From Sophora flavescens (lineage: Eukaryota; Streptophyta; Magnoliopsida; Fabales; Fabaceae), in NCBI GenBank assembly GCA_030762895.1, contig CM061063.1, positions 215,180,103 through 215,244,102 on the forward strand: DNA of 64,000 nucleotides, read 5' to 3'. How positions within the stretch are numbered: the first letter of the stretch is position 1; each line of letters starts with the position of its first letter. Below the pieces are notes generated by a model. The model was not told the DNA's origin, ran no database searches, and worked only from the letters and a program-made list of their open reading frames with translations. A program made the position numbers and the translations under genes. Below are positions 23,761-34,995 of this stretch, one piece after another.

Positions 23761-25497
23761 CCCAAGTGACAAGGACACATGCATGATAGTGGACCTCATT
23801 GATTCATTAGCTGACAAGAGTTTGCACCAGAAGTTTGAAGATTCGTTAGAAGCCGCTCTAATGGTAGAGGATGTAGAAGAAGAAGTAGGTGCAGAAGAAG
23901 TTGATCTCATGATTAAATCTTTGGAGGCTTGTCTGGTTGTGAATACTGATGAAGACAAAGTGGTGGAGGATGTGAGAATTGAAGACAAGGGTGACCCACC
24001 GGTGCTAGAGTTGAAGGAATTGCCATCCCATCTCCGTTATGCCTTCCTAGGGATGAACTCTTCATTCCCCCAGATTATCATCGGTAGTGGGTTGAATTCC
24101 TTGGAAGAAGAGAAGCTGTTGAGGGTGCTTAGGGAGCACAAATCTGCAATTGGATGGTCTATGTCCGATTTGAAAGGGATAAGCCCCTCCTTCTGCATGC
24201 ACAAAATCCGTGTGGAGGAAAAATTCAAGCCGGTTAGGCAACCGCAAAGAAGACTCAACCCGAATATGAAGGAAGTTGTGAGGAAGGAGATTGTGAAGTT
24301 GTTGGATGCGGGCATTATCTATCCCATCTCCGATAGTCCATGGGTGAGTCCGGTCCAAGTTGTCTAGAAGAAAGGGGGATGACAGTGGTAGCAAATGAAA
24401 GGAATGAACTTATTCCCTCCAGGACCGTGTCTGGATGGAGGGTATGCATTGACTACAGAAGACTGAATGAGGCCACTAGAAAAGACCACTTTCCATTACC
24501 CTTCATTGATCAGATGCTAGAGAGGTTGGCGGGCCATGCTTTCTATTGTTTCCTTGATGGATACTCCGGGTATAACCAGATTGTGGTTGACCCGGAGGAC
24601 CAAGAGAAGACCGCTTTCACCTGCCCTTATGGAGTCTATGCATACAGGAGAATGCCTTTCGGGTTGGGCAATGCACCCGCCACTTTTCAAAGGTGCATGC
24701 TATCCATCTTTTCTGATATGAATGAGAAGTTTATTGAGGTATTTATGGACGATTTTTCTGTATTTGGTGATTCATTTGATAACTGTTTGAATAATCTTGC
24801 CTGTGTCCTAAAAAGGTGCCAAGAAACTAACCTCGTTTTAAATTGGGAAAAATGCCATTTCATGGTTAGGGAGGGTATAGTTCTTGGGCACAAAATTTCA
24901 TCACGAGGGATGGAGGTTGATAGAGCCAAAATTGAAGTGATTGAAAAACTTCCTCCTCCCTTGAATGTGAAAGGTGTTAGAAGCTTCCTAGGGCATGCGG
25001 GTTTTTATAGAAGGTTCATAAAAGATTTTTCAAAAATAGTGAAACCCTTATGCAAGCTTTTGGTAGCTGATACTCCTTTTATATTTGATGATGATTGCAT
25101 GCATGCCTTCAAAATTTTGAAAGAAAAACTCACCACCGCACCGGTCATTGCTCCTCCCAGTTGGAGTTTACCTTTTGAGCTAATGTGTGATGCAAGTGAC
25201 TATGCGGTGGGAGCCATTTTGGGCCAAAGAAAAACAAAGTGCTGCATGTCATTTACTATGCCAGTCGTGGTGCTTAATGATGCCCAATTGAATTACACTA
25301 CGACTGAAAAAGAATTGCTTGCTTGTGGTATTTGCTTTTGATAAATTTAGATCCTACTTGATTGGTTGTAAAACTACAGTCTACACCGATCATTACGCTT
25401 TGAGATATCGATGACTAAACAGGATGCTAAGCCAAGGCTTATTAGGTGGATACTGCTACTCCAAGAGTTTGATTTGGAAATAAAGGACAAGAAATGA
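23552..25497 (+). pseudogene. Athila-like element 1 reverse transcriptase and RNase H
   Basis: The frame 23552-24367 runs from protease into the RT start (MHKIRVEEKFKPVRQPQRRLNPN, DAGIIYPISDSPWVSPVQVV). A stop and frameshift near 24365-24385 precede the main RT frame 24340-25341. That frame has WRVCIDYRRLNEATRKDHFPLP, the catalytic FMDDFSVFG (about 24739-24765), LVLNWEKCHFMV and RSFLGHAGFYRRFIKDFS, matching Athila. RNase H begins LMCDASDYAVGAILGQ (about 25183-25230). Breaks follow at 25340 (frameshift), 25410 (one base apparently missing) and 25496 (TGA before VENVVADHLSRL). Confidence 0.88.
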
Positions 25498-26910
25498 GTG
25501 GAGAATGTGGTAGCAGACCATTTGTCCAGGCTCCCACAAGCAGATGTCCAAGCAGAAGCAGAGTTGCCAATTCAAGAGGAATTTCCAGATGAACAGTTGT
25601 TTGTGGTGCAAGTGGCACCTTGGTTCGCGGATATTGCAAATTACAAGGCGGCCAATAAGATTCCTAAGGACTTCAATGCGCAGCAGAAGAAGAAGCTCAT
25701 TCATGATGCCAAGTTCTACATTTGGGATGAGCCGTATCTTTTCAAAAGGGGTTCAGATGGAATTCTGAGGAGGTGCATACCTGAAGAAGAAATTAATGGG
25801 GTGTTGACCCACTGCCACAACTCACCCTATGGAGGACACTTTGGTGGTGAGAGGACCGCGATGAAGATTTTGCAAAGCGGGTTGTTTTGGCCCACCATTT
25901 TCAAGGACTCCCGAGCTTGGGTGATGAATTGTGATAAATGCCAGAGGACCGGCAGTATTTCCAAGAGAAATGAGATGCCCTTAAAGGGTATATTGGAGGT
26001 AGAGCTCTTTGACGTATGGGGGATTGACTTCATGGGTCCTTTCCCGTCGTCTTACAACAACAAGTACATCCTGGTGGCAGTTGATTATGTGAGCAAGTGG
26101 GTGGAAGCCGTGCCAACTTTGAAGGATGATGCAAGAACTGTGATCAGTTTTGTGAGGAAGAATATTTTTACCCGGTTTGGGACCCCTAGGGCTATCATAA
26201 GTGATGGGGGTACCCACTTTTGCAATAATGAGTTCAATGCAGTGCTTGCCAAGTTTGGGGTGAACCACAAAGTTACCACACCTTACCATCCCCAAACCAG
26301 TGGGCAAGTGGAATTGTCCAACCGGGAGTTGAAGAGAATTTTGGAAAAAACTGTGAACAATGCAAGGAAGGATTGGGCGAAGAAGTTGGATGATGCACTT
26401 TGGGCCTATCGGACTGCCTATAAGACGCCTATTGGTATGTCACCTTACCAATTGGTGTTCGGGAAATCATGTCATCTTCCGGTAGAGCTACAACACCGTG
26501 CTTTTTGGGCAGTGAAGGCCCTGAACTTTGATGCAAGGCTGGCCATGGACAAGAGGATGCTTCAATTGAATGAGTTGGATGAGTTCCGACTCTTGGCTTA
26601 TGAGAGTGCTAGGATATACAAGGAAAGGACAAAGTTCTGGCATGACAAGTACATTCTTCCCAAGAAGTTTGAAGAAGGCCAGTCAGTTCTGCTGTTTAAC
26701 TCAAGACTCAAGCTCTTTCCAGGCAAATTGAGATCAAGATGGTCAGGCCCATTCTATGTCAAGTCTGTCTCTCCATTTGGTTCTGTTAAATTGGAAGATC
26801 CATCATCCGGTGATACCTTCACGGTTAATGGACAAAGACTAAAGCACTACCTTGGGGGCAACTTTGATCGTCAGGCGATTTCCGTCACTCTTCAGGCACC
26901 ATCTTCTTAA
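25498..26910 (+). CDS. Athila-like element 1 integrase domain, open and apparently intact
   Basis: Integrase inserts the cDNA copy into chromosomes. The 470-codon frame starts inside the RNase H tail (ADHLSRL). It contains the zinc-binding HHCC domain (H in THCHNSPYGGHFGG; C in NCDKCQ), then the catalytic core with all three acidic residues visible: D in WGIDFMGPF, D in IISDGGTHF and E in SGQVELSNRE. The C-terminal domain (SRWSGPFYVKSVSPFGSVKLEDP) is present, and the stop is at 26908-26910. It normally belongs to a larger polyprotein, so the first codon here is not a real start. It is the least damaged coding part of this element. Confidence 0.9.
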   Translation: MENVVADHLSRLPQADVQAEAELPIQEEFPDEQLFVVQVAPWFADIANYKAANKIPKDFNAQQKKKLIHDAKFYIWDEPYLFKRGSDGILRRCIPEEEINGVLTHCHNSPYGGHFGGERTAMKILQSGLFWPTIFKDSRAWVMNCDKCQRTGSISKRNEMPLKGILEVELFDVWGIDFMGPFPSSYNNKYILVAVDYVSKWVEAVPTLKDDARTVISFVRKNIFTRFGTPRAIISDGGTHFCNNEFNAVLAKFGVNHKVTTPYHPQTSGQVELSNRELKRILEKTVNNARKDWAKKLDDALWAYRTAYKTPIGMSPYQLVFGKSCHLPVELQHRAFWAVKALNFDARLAMDKRMLQLNELDEFRLLAYESARIYKERTKFWHDKYILPKKFEEGQSVLLFNSRLKLFPGKLRSRWSGPFYVKSVSPFGSVKLEDPSSGDTFTVNGQRLKHYLGGNFDRQAISVTLQAPSS

Positions 26911-28588
26911 GTAAAAAAAAAAAAAAGTAAAAAAGTAAAAAAGTAAAAAAAAAAAAAAAAAAATCATCCGTCAAGCTAGTGACGTTAAAGAAGCGCTTAT
27001 TGGGAGGCAACCCAATCTTTATTTTCCTCTTCTCTTTTGTTTTTGAATTCCCCTCTTGAATAATTTGAGAAGCTCAAGAGGTTTGTTAATAGTTTGTTGA
27101 GTGATTCCAGATTTTGAAGGAAGGAGGAGAAGAAGGGCAGAAGGAAACGAAACCAGAAGGCATGTGATTCAGCACCACTACCACTTTGGTGAGTTATTCC
27201 AATTTTCTCCCCTCTCTAAACTTAATTATTTACATTGAGGACAATGTAAGTCTTTAAGCTTGGGGTAGGGGTAATCTTTTAGCTTGCATTGTAAATATTG
27301 CATTCATATAGGCTTTAGTCTTGCATGATCACATGAATTAATTACCCCCTGCTTAGATTGAGCATCTGATTGTGAGAGCTAAGTGCCAATTTCTCTGTGA
27401 TAGTGAATTTTTGGACCCTGATTTTATATTCTTGTGATATGGCTTCATTAAATATGCTTGAGATGTTCTTGGATAGTTGATGATTAGCATGTGTTTCTAT
27501 GGATTTATGTTCTCACCTTGGTTCTTGAACCGATAAATGTGAGCTTTTGAGCCATTAGGGGCACTCACTAAATCTGCCCCGTTCTTTGTGTAGAGTGTTT
27601 TCCTCTTGGACTGTTTTTCTCTAGAACTTGACTTGAAACCATTTCGAAACTAGAAAATTTTTGGAAACATTTTTGAAAATGATTGAGGCAATAGGTATTT
27701 TTTCCGGCCTTCTGAGCTTTGAATGTGTAAATGCTACCCTTAGTTGCCCAATTTTGAGCCTGAATGAATAACACGCTTTTCTTGGTTCCCTGAAATGTTG
27801 TGTTAAATATGCTTATGAGGGACCTTCTAAAGTACTGTGCAAAAAATGGGTTGGAAAATGTAGTTGAAAGTTTGGGATGATGAAAGAAAAAAAAAAAAAA
27901 GGAATCTAAAAAATTTTACTTCTCCTGAATTGCAAAATCTACCCTTCTCCAAAAAAAAAAAAAAAGAGAGAAAAGAGAAATAAAAAATGGGGAAGGGGAT
28001 GACAAAAAGGAATGAGAAGTAGAGAGAAAAAAAAAATGAAAGAATGGTGGAAGAGTAAACTGAAACCCAAAGAAAGGTATTTTAGAAGGTCGTGCCTTGC
28101 AATGCTTGATTGTTTGTATAGCCTTTTGAAATTTCCTGTTTTTGAGATTCCCACCTGAAAATTGATCCCATGGCCTCATTACAACCAAAGAATAAGACCT
28201 CTTGATTCTTAGATGTTTTCATTAATAAAGTGAAGATTTGGTTGATAGTCAAGCTTATGGTAGGAATCATTCTTTGAGGAAAATGGAGTAAAATGTCATA
28301 TTCCCTTAACACTTGAGTGAGTGAGGCAAGAAAGAGAGCCAAGCAAATGAACAAGCTTGGGGTGAGCTGCAAGTGAGATAGAGTGCCCGAATTAGTGAGA
28401 GTGTGAGTCTAGGGAAACTAAGCCCCTAATTGGACTTGAATTGATTATCTCTTGCTGAAATAATTGATTCTTTGTTGCTTGGATCATTTTATTCGGGTTC
28501 TTAGTTCACTATCATTGTCCTGGTTGTTTTCATCTTATGGCCTTGGTTTTTGCTTGAGGACAAGCAAAGTCTTAAGCTTGGGGTGATT
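26911..28588 (+). other. Athila-like element 1 3' non-coding region and polypurine tracts
   Basis: No envelope-like gene is visible. Landmarks: A-rich tract 26913-26962; aagcgcttattgggaggcaa at about 26991; two copies of a gaggacaa..gt..aagcttggggt motif (27236-27270 and 28557-28585), the second abutting the 3' LTR as the likely polypurine tract; A-rich 27885-28040. Mirrored by 46782-48430 in Athila element 2. Confidence 0.7.
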
Positions 28589-30003
28589 TGATGAGTGTGA
28601 TTTCACCTCATTTTCCATGTACATTTCTGCATGCATTTGCATATAGTTAGGCCATTTTAGTGTTTATTTTGTTTAGTTTTTCCTTTGGAAGCAGGATAAG
28701 GTGGTATTGTGTGTTGTTTTGCAGATATTCATGATTAAATGCCCAAGAATTAGCAAGTATGAAGCTTGGATGACTTAGAGCTTTGAAAGATAAGAAATTG
28801 AGCCGAGCAGAGAGTATCACGGCCTAGCCGTGATGGCCCCCACGGCCGTGAGGAGCGAGGTGAAGAAAGAATTGAGCCAAAAGTCGGAAGCGCGTCACGG
28901 CCTAGCCGTGATGGCTATCACGGCCGTGACGTGTCAGCTGTGCCAGATCTCCAAAAGTCGAGACGATCACGGCCCAGCCGTGATGGATATTACTGGCCGT
29001 GATAAATCGATTGGAAAAGTCGGAAAGGATCACGGCCTAGCCGTGATGAGTATCACTACCGTGATGAATCGAGTAAATGAAGCGGTGCCAAGTCGGAAAC
29101 CATCACGGCCTGGCCGTGATGGCTATCACGGCCGTGACCGCCACGCAGTACTAGAAAACTGAGCGTAACAGAAGAAGATGAAATTTCGAAAACCCTAAAG
29201 AAAAATCCTCTCTTCTGCTGTGGTGTGTGCATCATTCCATGGAGCTCTCCCCTTTGTTCATCTCTCGTAATTATTCCTTTTGTTTTACTTTCAATTATGT
29301 GTAGCTAAACTCCCCTTTTGTTGGGGTTAGACTATCGCTATCTGAACTTGGTTGTAAAAATGATTTGATTTTAATACGCTTTCCTTCTTCTTTGTGAGTA
29401 TATAATTCTATGCTTAATGCTTTCCTAGGCTTGATCATCTTAGGAATGATTAGTTGCTTTAATAGACAATTGAAAGGTTGATGTTAAAGCATGCTCATGA
29501 ATTATATGCCAAGTAGTCCAAGAATCTAGACATAGGTGTTGGCTACTTGCAATCTTATGAATCTTGTCTTAATGCAATTTCTCTTATTAATCCACCTAAG
29601 ACATTAGGGTTTAATTTGGGATTTTAGGCTCAATGCACCTAAGACATTAGGCTTGAGTATATTAGAAAAGATTCGATTGTCATAAGGGGAGTAGGAACTG
29701 TGTTAGTTATCATTTCATAACAATCAAGGGAGGATTAGCTTAGTTTAACCCCAGCAATTCTATCTCATTGTTATTCATCTCTCTGTTTTCACGTTAACTG
29801 TTTGAGAAAAATCCAAAAAGAACAAAAATATTTTCTTCTTGTTTGTTTGTTAGATGTTAGAACAACCTTCAATCCAAAATCCGATCGCCTAGATAGTAGT
29901 CAAATTTGCGAAGTGGTAATTGTCCACGATCCCTGAGAACGATATCCGGTCTTACCGTTTTTATTACTTGCAACGAACCGGTACACTTGCCGAGTCCGTG
30001 TCA
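28589..30003 (+). repeat. 3' LTR of Athila-like element 1
   Basis: 1415 bp, TGATGAGTG..GTGTCA. It includes the palindrome array (about 28815-29145) and the unoccupied MITE site. It differs from the 5' LTR mainly at CAG/CTG versus CG positions. Confidence 0.93.
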
Positions 30004-30008
30004 AACAC

Positions 30009-31177
30009 CGAATCCCCACCGAAAATATGACCCTCTTACTTTATGAAAATCGAAAAATGCTCAGCATAAAGGTTGTTTATCTTTCTCTATTCTTTCCAAC
30101 AAGATAAATATCATCAAAAACGGATACGTGGATTGGGAGATAGGCTCAAAATACCGAAACTGCCCAGAATTCTCGGCAACCCACGAAACAGTAGAAAGAC
30201 GGCCCTTTTCACCCCTGTTATGATCCAAACCAAATGAAACATTCAACACCAAAGTTGTTCCTTTTCTTCTTATATTTCTAAAAAGCCAAAGTTTGTGATT
30301 TTTGGATGAGTATATTGTGAAATACACTCATGATACCATCACACCCTCAAGCTGTCCAATTTTCAACTTAGTGAAGGTTGATCATTTTATTCATTCCTTC
30401 AATCTTCAAGAGGTAAAAGCTCTTCTCCTCAATCATATAAGTCTTCTCCTTCATTTATTTTGTAATATCAAGCCATGATCATCAAGTTTTCATAAATTTC
30501 CATTCCTAGATCTAGAACTTGTAATAATTCTAGAAAATTGTAGAAAAATCATAAAAATGTGAAACCGATTTCTATGATCTAGATATAATCCCTACTTTCA
30601 TTATCCAAAAACATGTGATCAAAGTCATTTTCCTTCCCTATTAACCATTCTTGGCCGAACCTAGGTGAGAAAGTGAGTGTGAAGTTTTTGTGTCATTACT
30701 CAATTCTATCACTTGTATTATGCTCTCTAATACCTATATGGTTATAATCTAAGAGCTTAACTTCAATGAAGATTTATATCCTAATTTTATGGTGTTTGAC
30801 CGAAAATCTAGGGTTCGGGAGTTTATAGATTTTGTTAATTTAATGAATTCTAATGATTGGTTAATACACTTAAGTATCTATGTAATCTAAAACCAATAGC
30901 TAGAATCAAAATGAATTTCCTAGCCTATTTTACTAAGTGAGGCCGAAACTTAATTAAAAAGGAGATTAAATTATTTTGTTAATATTTCCAAGTTATGATA
31001 ATTTATCTAAGCTATCTAAGACTATAGGGACTAGAATCCAAAAGCTTGGAATGAGAAAAGAATCCCAACCCTACTTTGAATTAGGAGGCCGAAACCTAGT
31101 TAGTTAGGTTAAGAGTGATTTTGTTGATTAATTATAGTTGTATTGTTTAGTTGAAGGAGAAACTGTTAAACTGTGGT
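30009..31177 (+). other. Middle of the long solo LTR (resumes after the Athila insertion)
   Basis: AT-rich sequence following the second aacac duplication. It contains the likely transcribed R/U5 part (downstream of the TATA-like box at about 19201) and no supported gene. It has no counterpart in the 1.75 kb element A LTRs. Confidence 0.6.
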
Positions 31178-33709
31178 GTGATAACGAGGATCGCCGAAGT
31201 CGGAATTCCGGTGCTAACTCAGGTGGGGGAAAGAATCATTCTACCGTCGGAATCGATAAGTAGCATATTATATAATAATTGTGTAGGGCGACCTAAACCC
31301 TACTAGTAGTTGAGTAATCGACAAGACCAAAATCATATTGGAAACCTTTTCTGTAAAACCAATGGTGATTTGGGGATTGTAGGTTTATCGACGTTGGGAT
31401 GATTTTATCTTATCTGATGTTGATTGAATTTATTATTATTATTGCATTGCTTATGTGATATTTTGTGGTATTTGAATTATTTTTTGATATTGTATTATGC
31501 ATGATCTGCCTGGTTTTTAATATTGTGCTTAGCTGATTTTTAAGTAAGGATATGTGTTGTTCAGGAGATAATTGTTTGGGTGAGAGAATAAAGGTGATTT
31601 AGAGGTGCCTAGCCTAATTAAGTGGTTTTATCTATGAGGAAAAAGGTGTTGAGACTTTGATGGAAGGTTGAGGCACTAGGTTGTTATTGATGTAATTTAG
31701 GGAGATTCATTTATAGATGTATTGTTATTCACAACCGTGTGAGTGGAACACACGAGGTCAGGATATCCTATTTTGGGATATCGGATATTGTGGGTGAGTG
31801 CCCTACGGATGTGGATGTCGAGGTAGACTACCGTAATATTCTTTTAGTTCTTGACACGTTCGCATAATCTTGACACTGGACCGTTCTGGATTGATACTCC
31901 TTGACGCGTTTGCATATTCTTGGTACTGAACCGTTTTGGACTAACACTCGCTTAGTCGTTGGTGCGTTCGAAAGTTATTGGCACTGGACTATTTCGGACT
32001 ACTGACTAATGTGACAGGAGTAAAGATGGCCACATCAGTATAAAGTCTTAGTTACAGGGGCTGAGGGTAGAGGATGATATAGTGAATTGAGGATGATTGT
32101 TGATTTTGAGTGACGCGTGTCTGTGGCTATTATTATATTATGTGTTATGTATTCTATTCCGCTTTTGATGATAGAACTGTTTCTTATCCCCTGTATCTTT
32201 CGGTATGTTTTATTTTATCTTTTATGGGATCGTACTTGAAGACCCTGTGGCTGAGCTGAACGAAGTGGGGTTGGATGGAACTCCCTATGAACAAGAAGCC
32301 GGAGGTCGAGTCGTGACCCATGGTGATTAGGGTCTAGTTAGTCTATGGACAGGGCGTCTCGTGAGACGTTTTATATTTTCCGCTAAGCACAACTTTTGTT
32401 TAAGTATATGCCTATGAGGGATCCTACTGAGAGGATACCCTCAACAATGTTTTGGTAATGTAATAAATAAACATGTGTGTATGCATATATTACAACCTTG
32501 GTGTGTTTAATCTGCAGAAGTTATATGATTGTTTAAATAAAGTTTTAATTTTTGCATACTTTTCAACGATAAGCGCGCGATTAAGGAATTAATTAATAAG
32601 GTTTTAAACTAATAAAACACCGGGGCACAACGGGGTGTCTCAACTTTGGCAAACACACCACTTGATAAACGTATAAGAAAACTAAAGCGACTAAAGAGTT
32701 TAAAAGGAAAGAGAGATTGACACAGTTATTTATCCTGGTTCACTCTTCAAAGCAAAGAGCTACGTCCAGTCCTTGGCAGCACCAAGATTTGTCTACTATA
32801 ACTGATCAGGTTACAGACTCCAAGTATTGTTTGCACACCTAGCCTCTTCAGGCTCAAGACAAGTATTCTTTGCACACCTAGCCTCTTCAGGCTCAAAACA
32901 AGTATTCTTTGCACACTTAGCCTCTTCAGGCTCACTCAGGTTTGTTTGAGAGATTTGGTTTGTAATAAATACAACTTCAGACAGACAGATCTTTCACTAA
33001 CACTCAGAGAGTGGTTTAAATGTAAAGCTTAGGAAAGTCTGCGTAGTTACTTCAAATGATTGAAGAATGCAGGATGAAAGAATGGAGATATTAATGCACA
33101 TAGTAATGGCTCTTTAATGCTATGTGTATTCTCTGTGTAATCTCTATGTAATCTCTAAACTTCATCTTCAATGACTTCTGTATTTATAGTCTTCAAGCAT
33201 TTAGGATCCGTTAGAGACATTCCCTCAGATGTTGGCTTCAAACAGAACTTCGTTAAATGCAATAGAGTCGTTCTGAGCAGTCATTAATGCAATAGGAACA
33301 TTGGTTGTACTCTAACATGAAGGATCTTGACTTTATGCATCGTGATGCAGCCATATCAGAGTTGTGTAGTGAGCTTTTTGTACTTTGCTGAGTACAATTC
33401 CCTTTTGTGTAAGGACCAGAGGTACTAGGGAATAAAGCATGTTGGAAGCATTCTTTAACTGGTCTTTGGGTCTGATAACCGAGGTTGCTTGAGAGAGTAA
33501 CTTCTGACTTTTTTTTATTCTGGTTCTTGAAATAAGATTCTGATAATTCTTATAGAATTCGCGTTTATGAAATAAGCGCATCATCTTGAAAATAACCGCA
33601 TCCATCTAACCATTTAAGATTTTACATACGAACGGGCTAGTAGACGAGCTCCATATGCCATATCATTGGACGGAGCTTCTTATTAAGGACTTAGCAAGTC
33701 CAAAGACTT

Positions 33710-34030
33710 GTGTGGATGAGCGCTTTTGTCACTTTAGTGGCGAGCGCTTCTGTCACTTCAGTGGACGAGCACTTCTGTTACTTTAGTGGACGAGCGCTTC
33801 TGCCACTTTAGTGGACGAGCGCTTCTGTTACTTTATTGGACGAGCGCTTGTATCACTTTATTGGACGCCCACTTTTATCACCTATGTTGGACGTACGCTT
33901 TAATTACTTCGGTGTTGGTCGTGCGGTTCAATTACTTGTGTTGGACGTGCACTTCGATTACTTCAGTGTTGGACGTGCGCTTCTATCACTTGTGCTGGAC
34001 GTGCGCTTCTATCACTTCAGTGGATAGATG
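33710..34030. repeat. Tandem repeat of about 31-34 bp in element X copy 1
   Basis: About ten imperfect units with the core gagcgcttctgtnac..ttagtgga run in a row. Related units at about 58700-58800 in element X copy 2 are on the opposite strand and number about four. Confidence 0.8.
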
Positions 34031-34119
34031 ATTCTTACAGTTTTAATATGCACACTAGATTGATAGGTTAGCAACCAATATGAAGGTTAATTAAATCATT
34101 TTAGAGACTTAACACTTTC

Positions 34120-34762
34120 TACACCGCCAATCCTCATCTGGGAATCTCTTGTAGAATTCTGAAAACTTAATCAGAGCCTCAAAGTGTGATGCATAATCAC
34201 CAATAGTCATGTTTCCCTGTCTAAGACTAGTATACTCCCTCTCCTTCGCGTGCCGGACTAAACACGGAAAATACTTCTCAAAGAAGCATTTAGTAAACAA
34301 CTACCAGCAGATAATCCTGCCTTCTGACTCCAGTAATCTTATCTTACCTCTCCACCAAGACTCTGCTTCTCCAGTTAACATGAAGGCAGCATAAGTCACA
34401 TTCCTATCTTCTCTGCAACGCTTGATGTCGAATATCTTCTATATCTCTTGTACCCACCATTATGCCTTCTCTGGGTCATAGTCCCCTCGAAACTGTGGTG
34501 GCTTCCCTTTCAGGATTGTAATCAATCCTGCATCTTCAGCTTCAGCAGCTGTTCTTTGATTCTGCTGCTCTTTGTTCATTGGCAGCATCTCCGCATTTTG
34601 CTGTGGTTGTAGTAACAAAGCAGTGACTATGTCCTTCATGGCATTACAAGTCTCAGATGACTCTCCTCCACTTCAGTAAGATTATTCTCAACATTTCCAG
34701 CTCCGACAATTCTTTCGGGAGTTCTATCACCACTATTGGTAGGACGTCTTCTTCCTCGAGCC
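34120..34762 (-). pseudogene. Gypsy element A gag N-terminal part
   Basis: ATG at 34762 (ARGRRRPTNS) leads into a Gln-rich region and then the retrotransposon gag domain: KPPQFRGDYDPEKA, AFMLTGEAESWWRG, FEKYFPCLVRHAKEREY and FEALIKFSEFYKRFPDEDW. Stops and frameshifts occur near 34650, 34450 and 34300. The sequence stops at the element X target site (ctttc), and gag continues at 17943. Confidence 0.85.
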
Positions 34763-34979
34763 ATGATCCTATTTAAAGAAATCATCAGCTCCCCTCCGTA
34801 TGACATATAACACTACATAAACAAGTATATAAATACTATATGCCATACTAATGTCAGTTATCACCTCGAATTCGAACACACTACCCAACTTCTAAGCATA
34901 GTCAATATCCGATATGGATTCAACTAGACACATCCAGTAACAACATCCTAGACCTCACAGTCCGATTAGAATCGAACTG

Positions 34980-34994
34980 CTCTGATACCACCAA
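34980..34994 (-). promoter_or_regulatory. Primer-binding site of gypsy element A
   Basis: On the minus strand TGGTGGTATCAGAGC follows the LTR end after two to three bases. It contains the TGGTATCAGAGC core complementary to the 3' end of initiator tRNA-Met. Confidence 0.85.
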
Positions 34995-34995
34995 A

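Larger units (their letters stand above)
19292..30003 (+). mobile_element. Athila-like Ty3/gypsy element 1, structurally complete
   Basis: LTRs are 19292-21273 and 28589-30003, with exact 5-bp duplications aacac at 19287-19291 and 30004-30008. Order: 5' LTR, PBS, gag, protease, RT, RNase H, integrase, a long non-coding 3' region, polypurine tract and 3' LTR. The 5' LTR is longer only because it contains a 560-bp MITE plus its 8-bp duplication; otherwise the LTRs are 1414 and 1415 bp. Near-identity of the LTRs and clean duplications indicate a recent insertion. Integrase is intact, but gag, protease and RT each have breaks. Confidence 0.93.
18103..32642 (+). mobile_element. Solo LTR of a long-LTR gypsy family related to element A
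   Basis: It begins TGTAACAGCC and ends GGGGTGTCTCA, with an exact 5-bp duplication acttt (18098-18102 and 32643-32647). Without the nested Athila element it is about 3.8 kb. Its first 250 bp and its last 1.46 kb (31178-32642) match the two ends of the element A LTR, but the middle, about 2 kb, is absent from the element A LTRs. It has a cctatatatacc TATA-like box at about 19201-19212. It has no PBS or gag on either side, so the internal domain was lost by LTR-LTR recombination. Confidence 0.85.
17944..34114. mobile_element. Element X copy 1 (solo-LTR-like), split by a nested insertion
   Basis: Its own sequence is 17944-18102 plus 32648-34114, 1626 bp in total. It begins TGAAATAG, ends CTTAACA, and is flanked by the 5-bp duplication ctttc (17939-17943 and 34115-34119) inside gypsy gag. 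It has no supported gene. It shares ends and internal landmarks (aacac..gagaagg..ggtt, gagctacgtccagtcc, cctcttcaggctcaa) with copy 2 at 57598-59240. TG..CA ends, a 5-bp duplication and lack of coding point to a solo LTR of an element whose body is not in the window. Confidence 0.8.

Noticed and set aside
23692..24394. Several minus-strand frames of 90-110 codons opposite Athila protease/RT
   Set aside because: Shadows of the plus-strand coding sequence with Ser/Thr-rich antisense composition and no homology.
26911..28588. Envelope-like gene expected in some Athila elements
   Set aside because: No open frame of useful length on the coding strand; the interval has only conserved non-coding landmarks.
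28830..29162. 110-codon plus-strand frame with repeated VMAITAVT-like units (similar frames at 52092-52379 and 61610-61957)
   Set aside because: It is the translation of the palindrome array inside LTRs; both strands are open by composition and no start or domain supports a protein.
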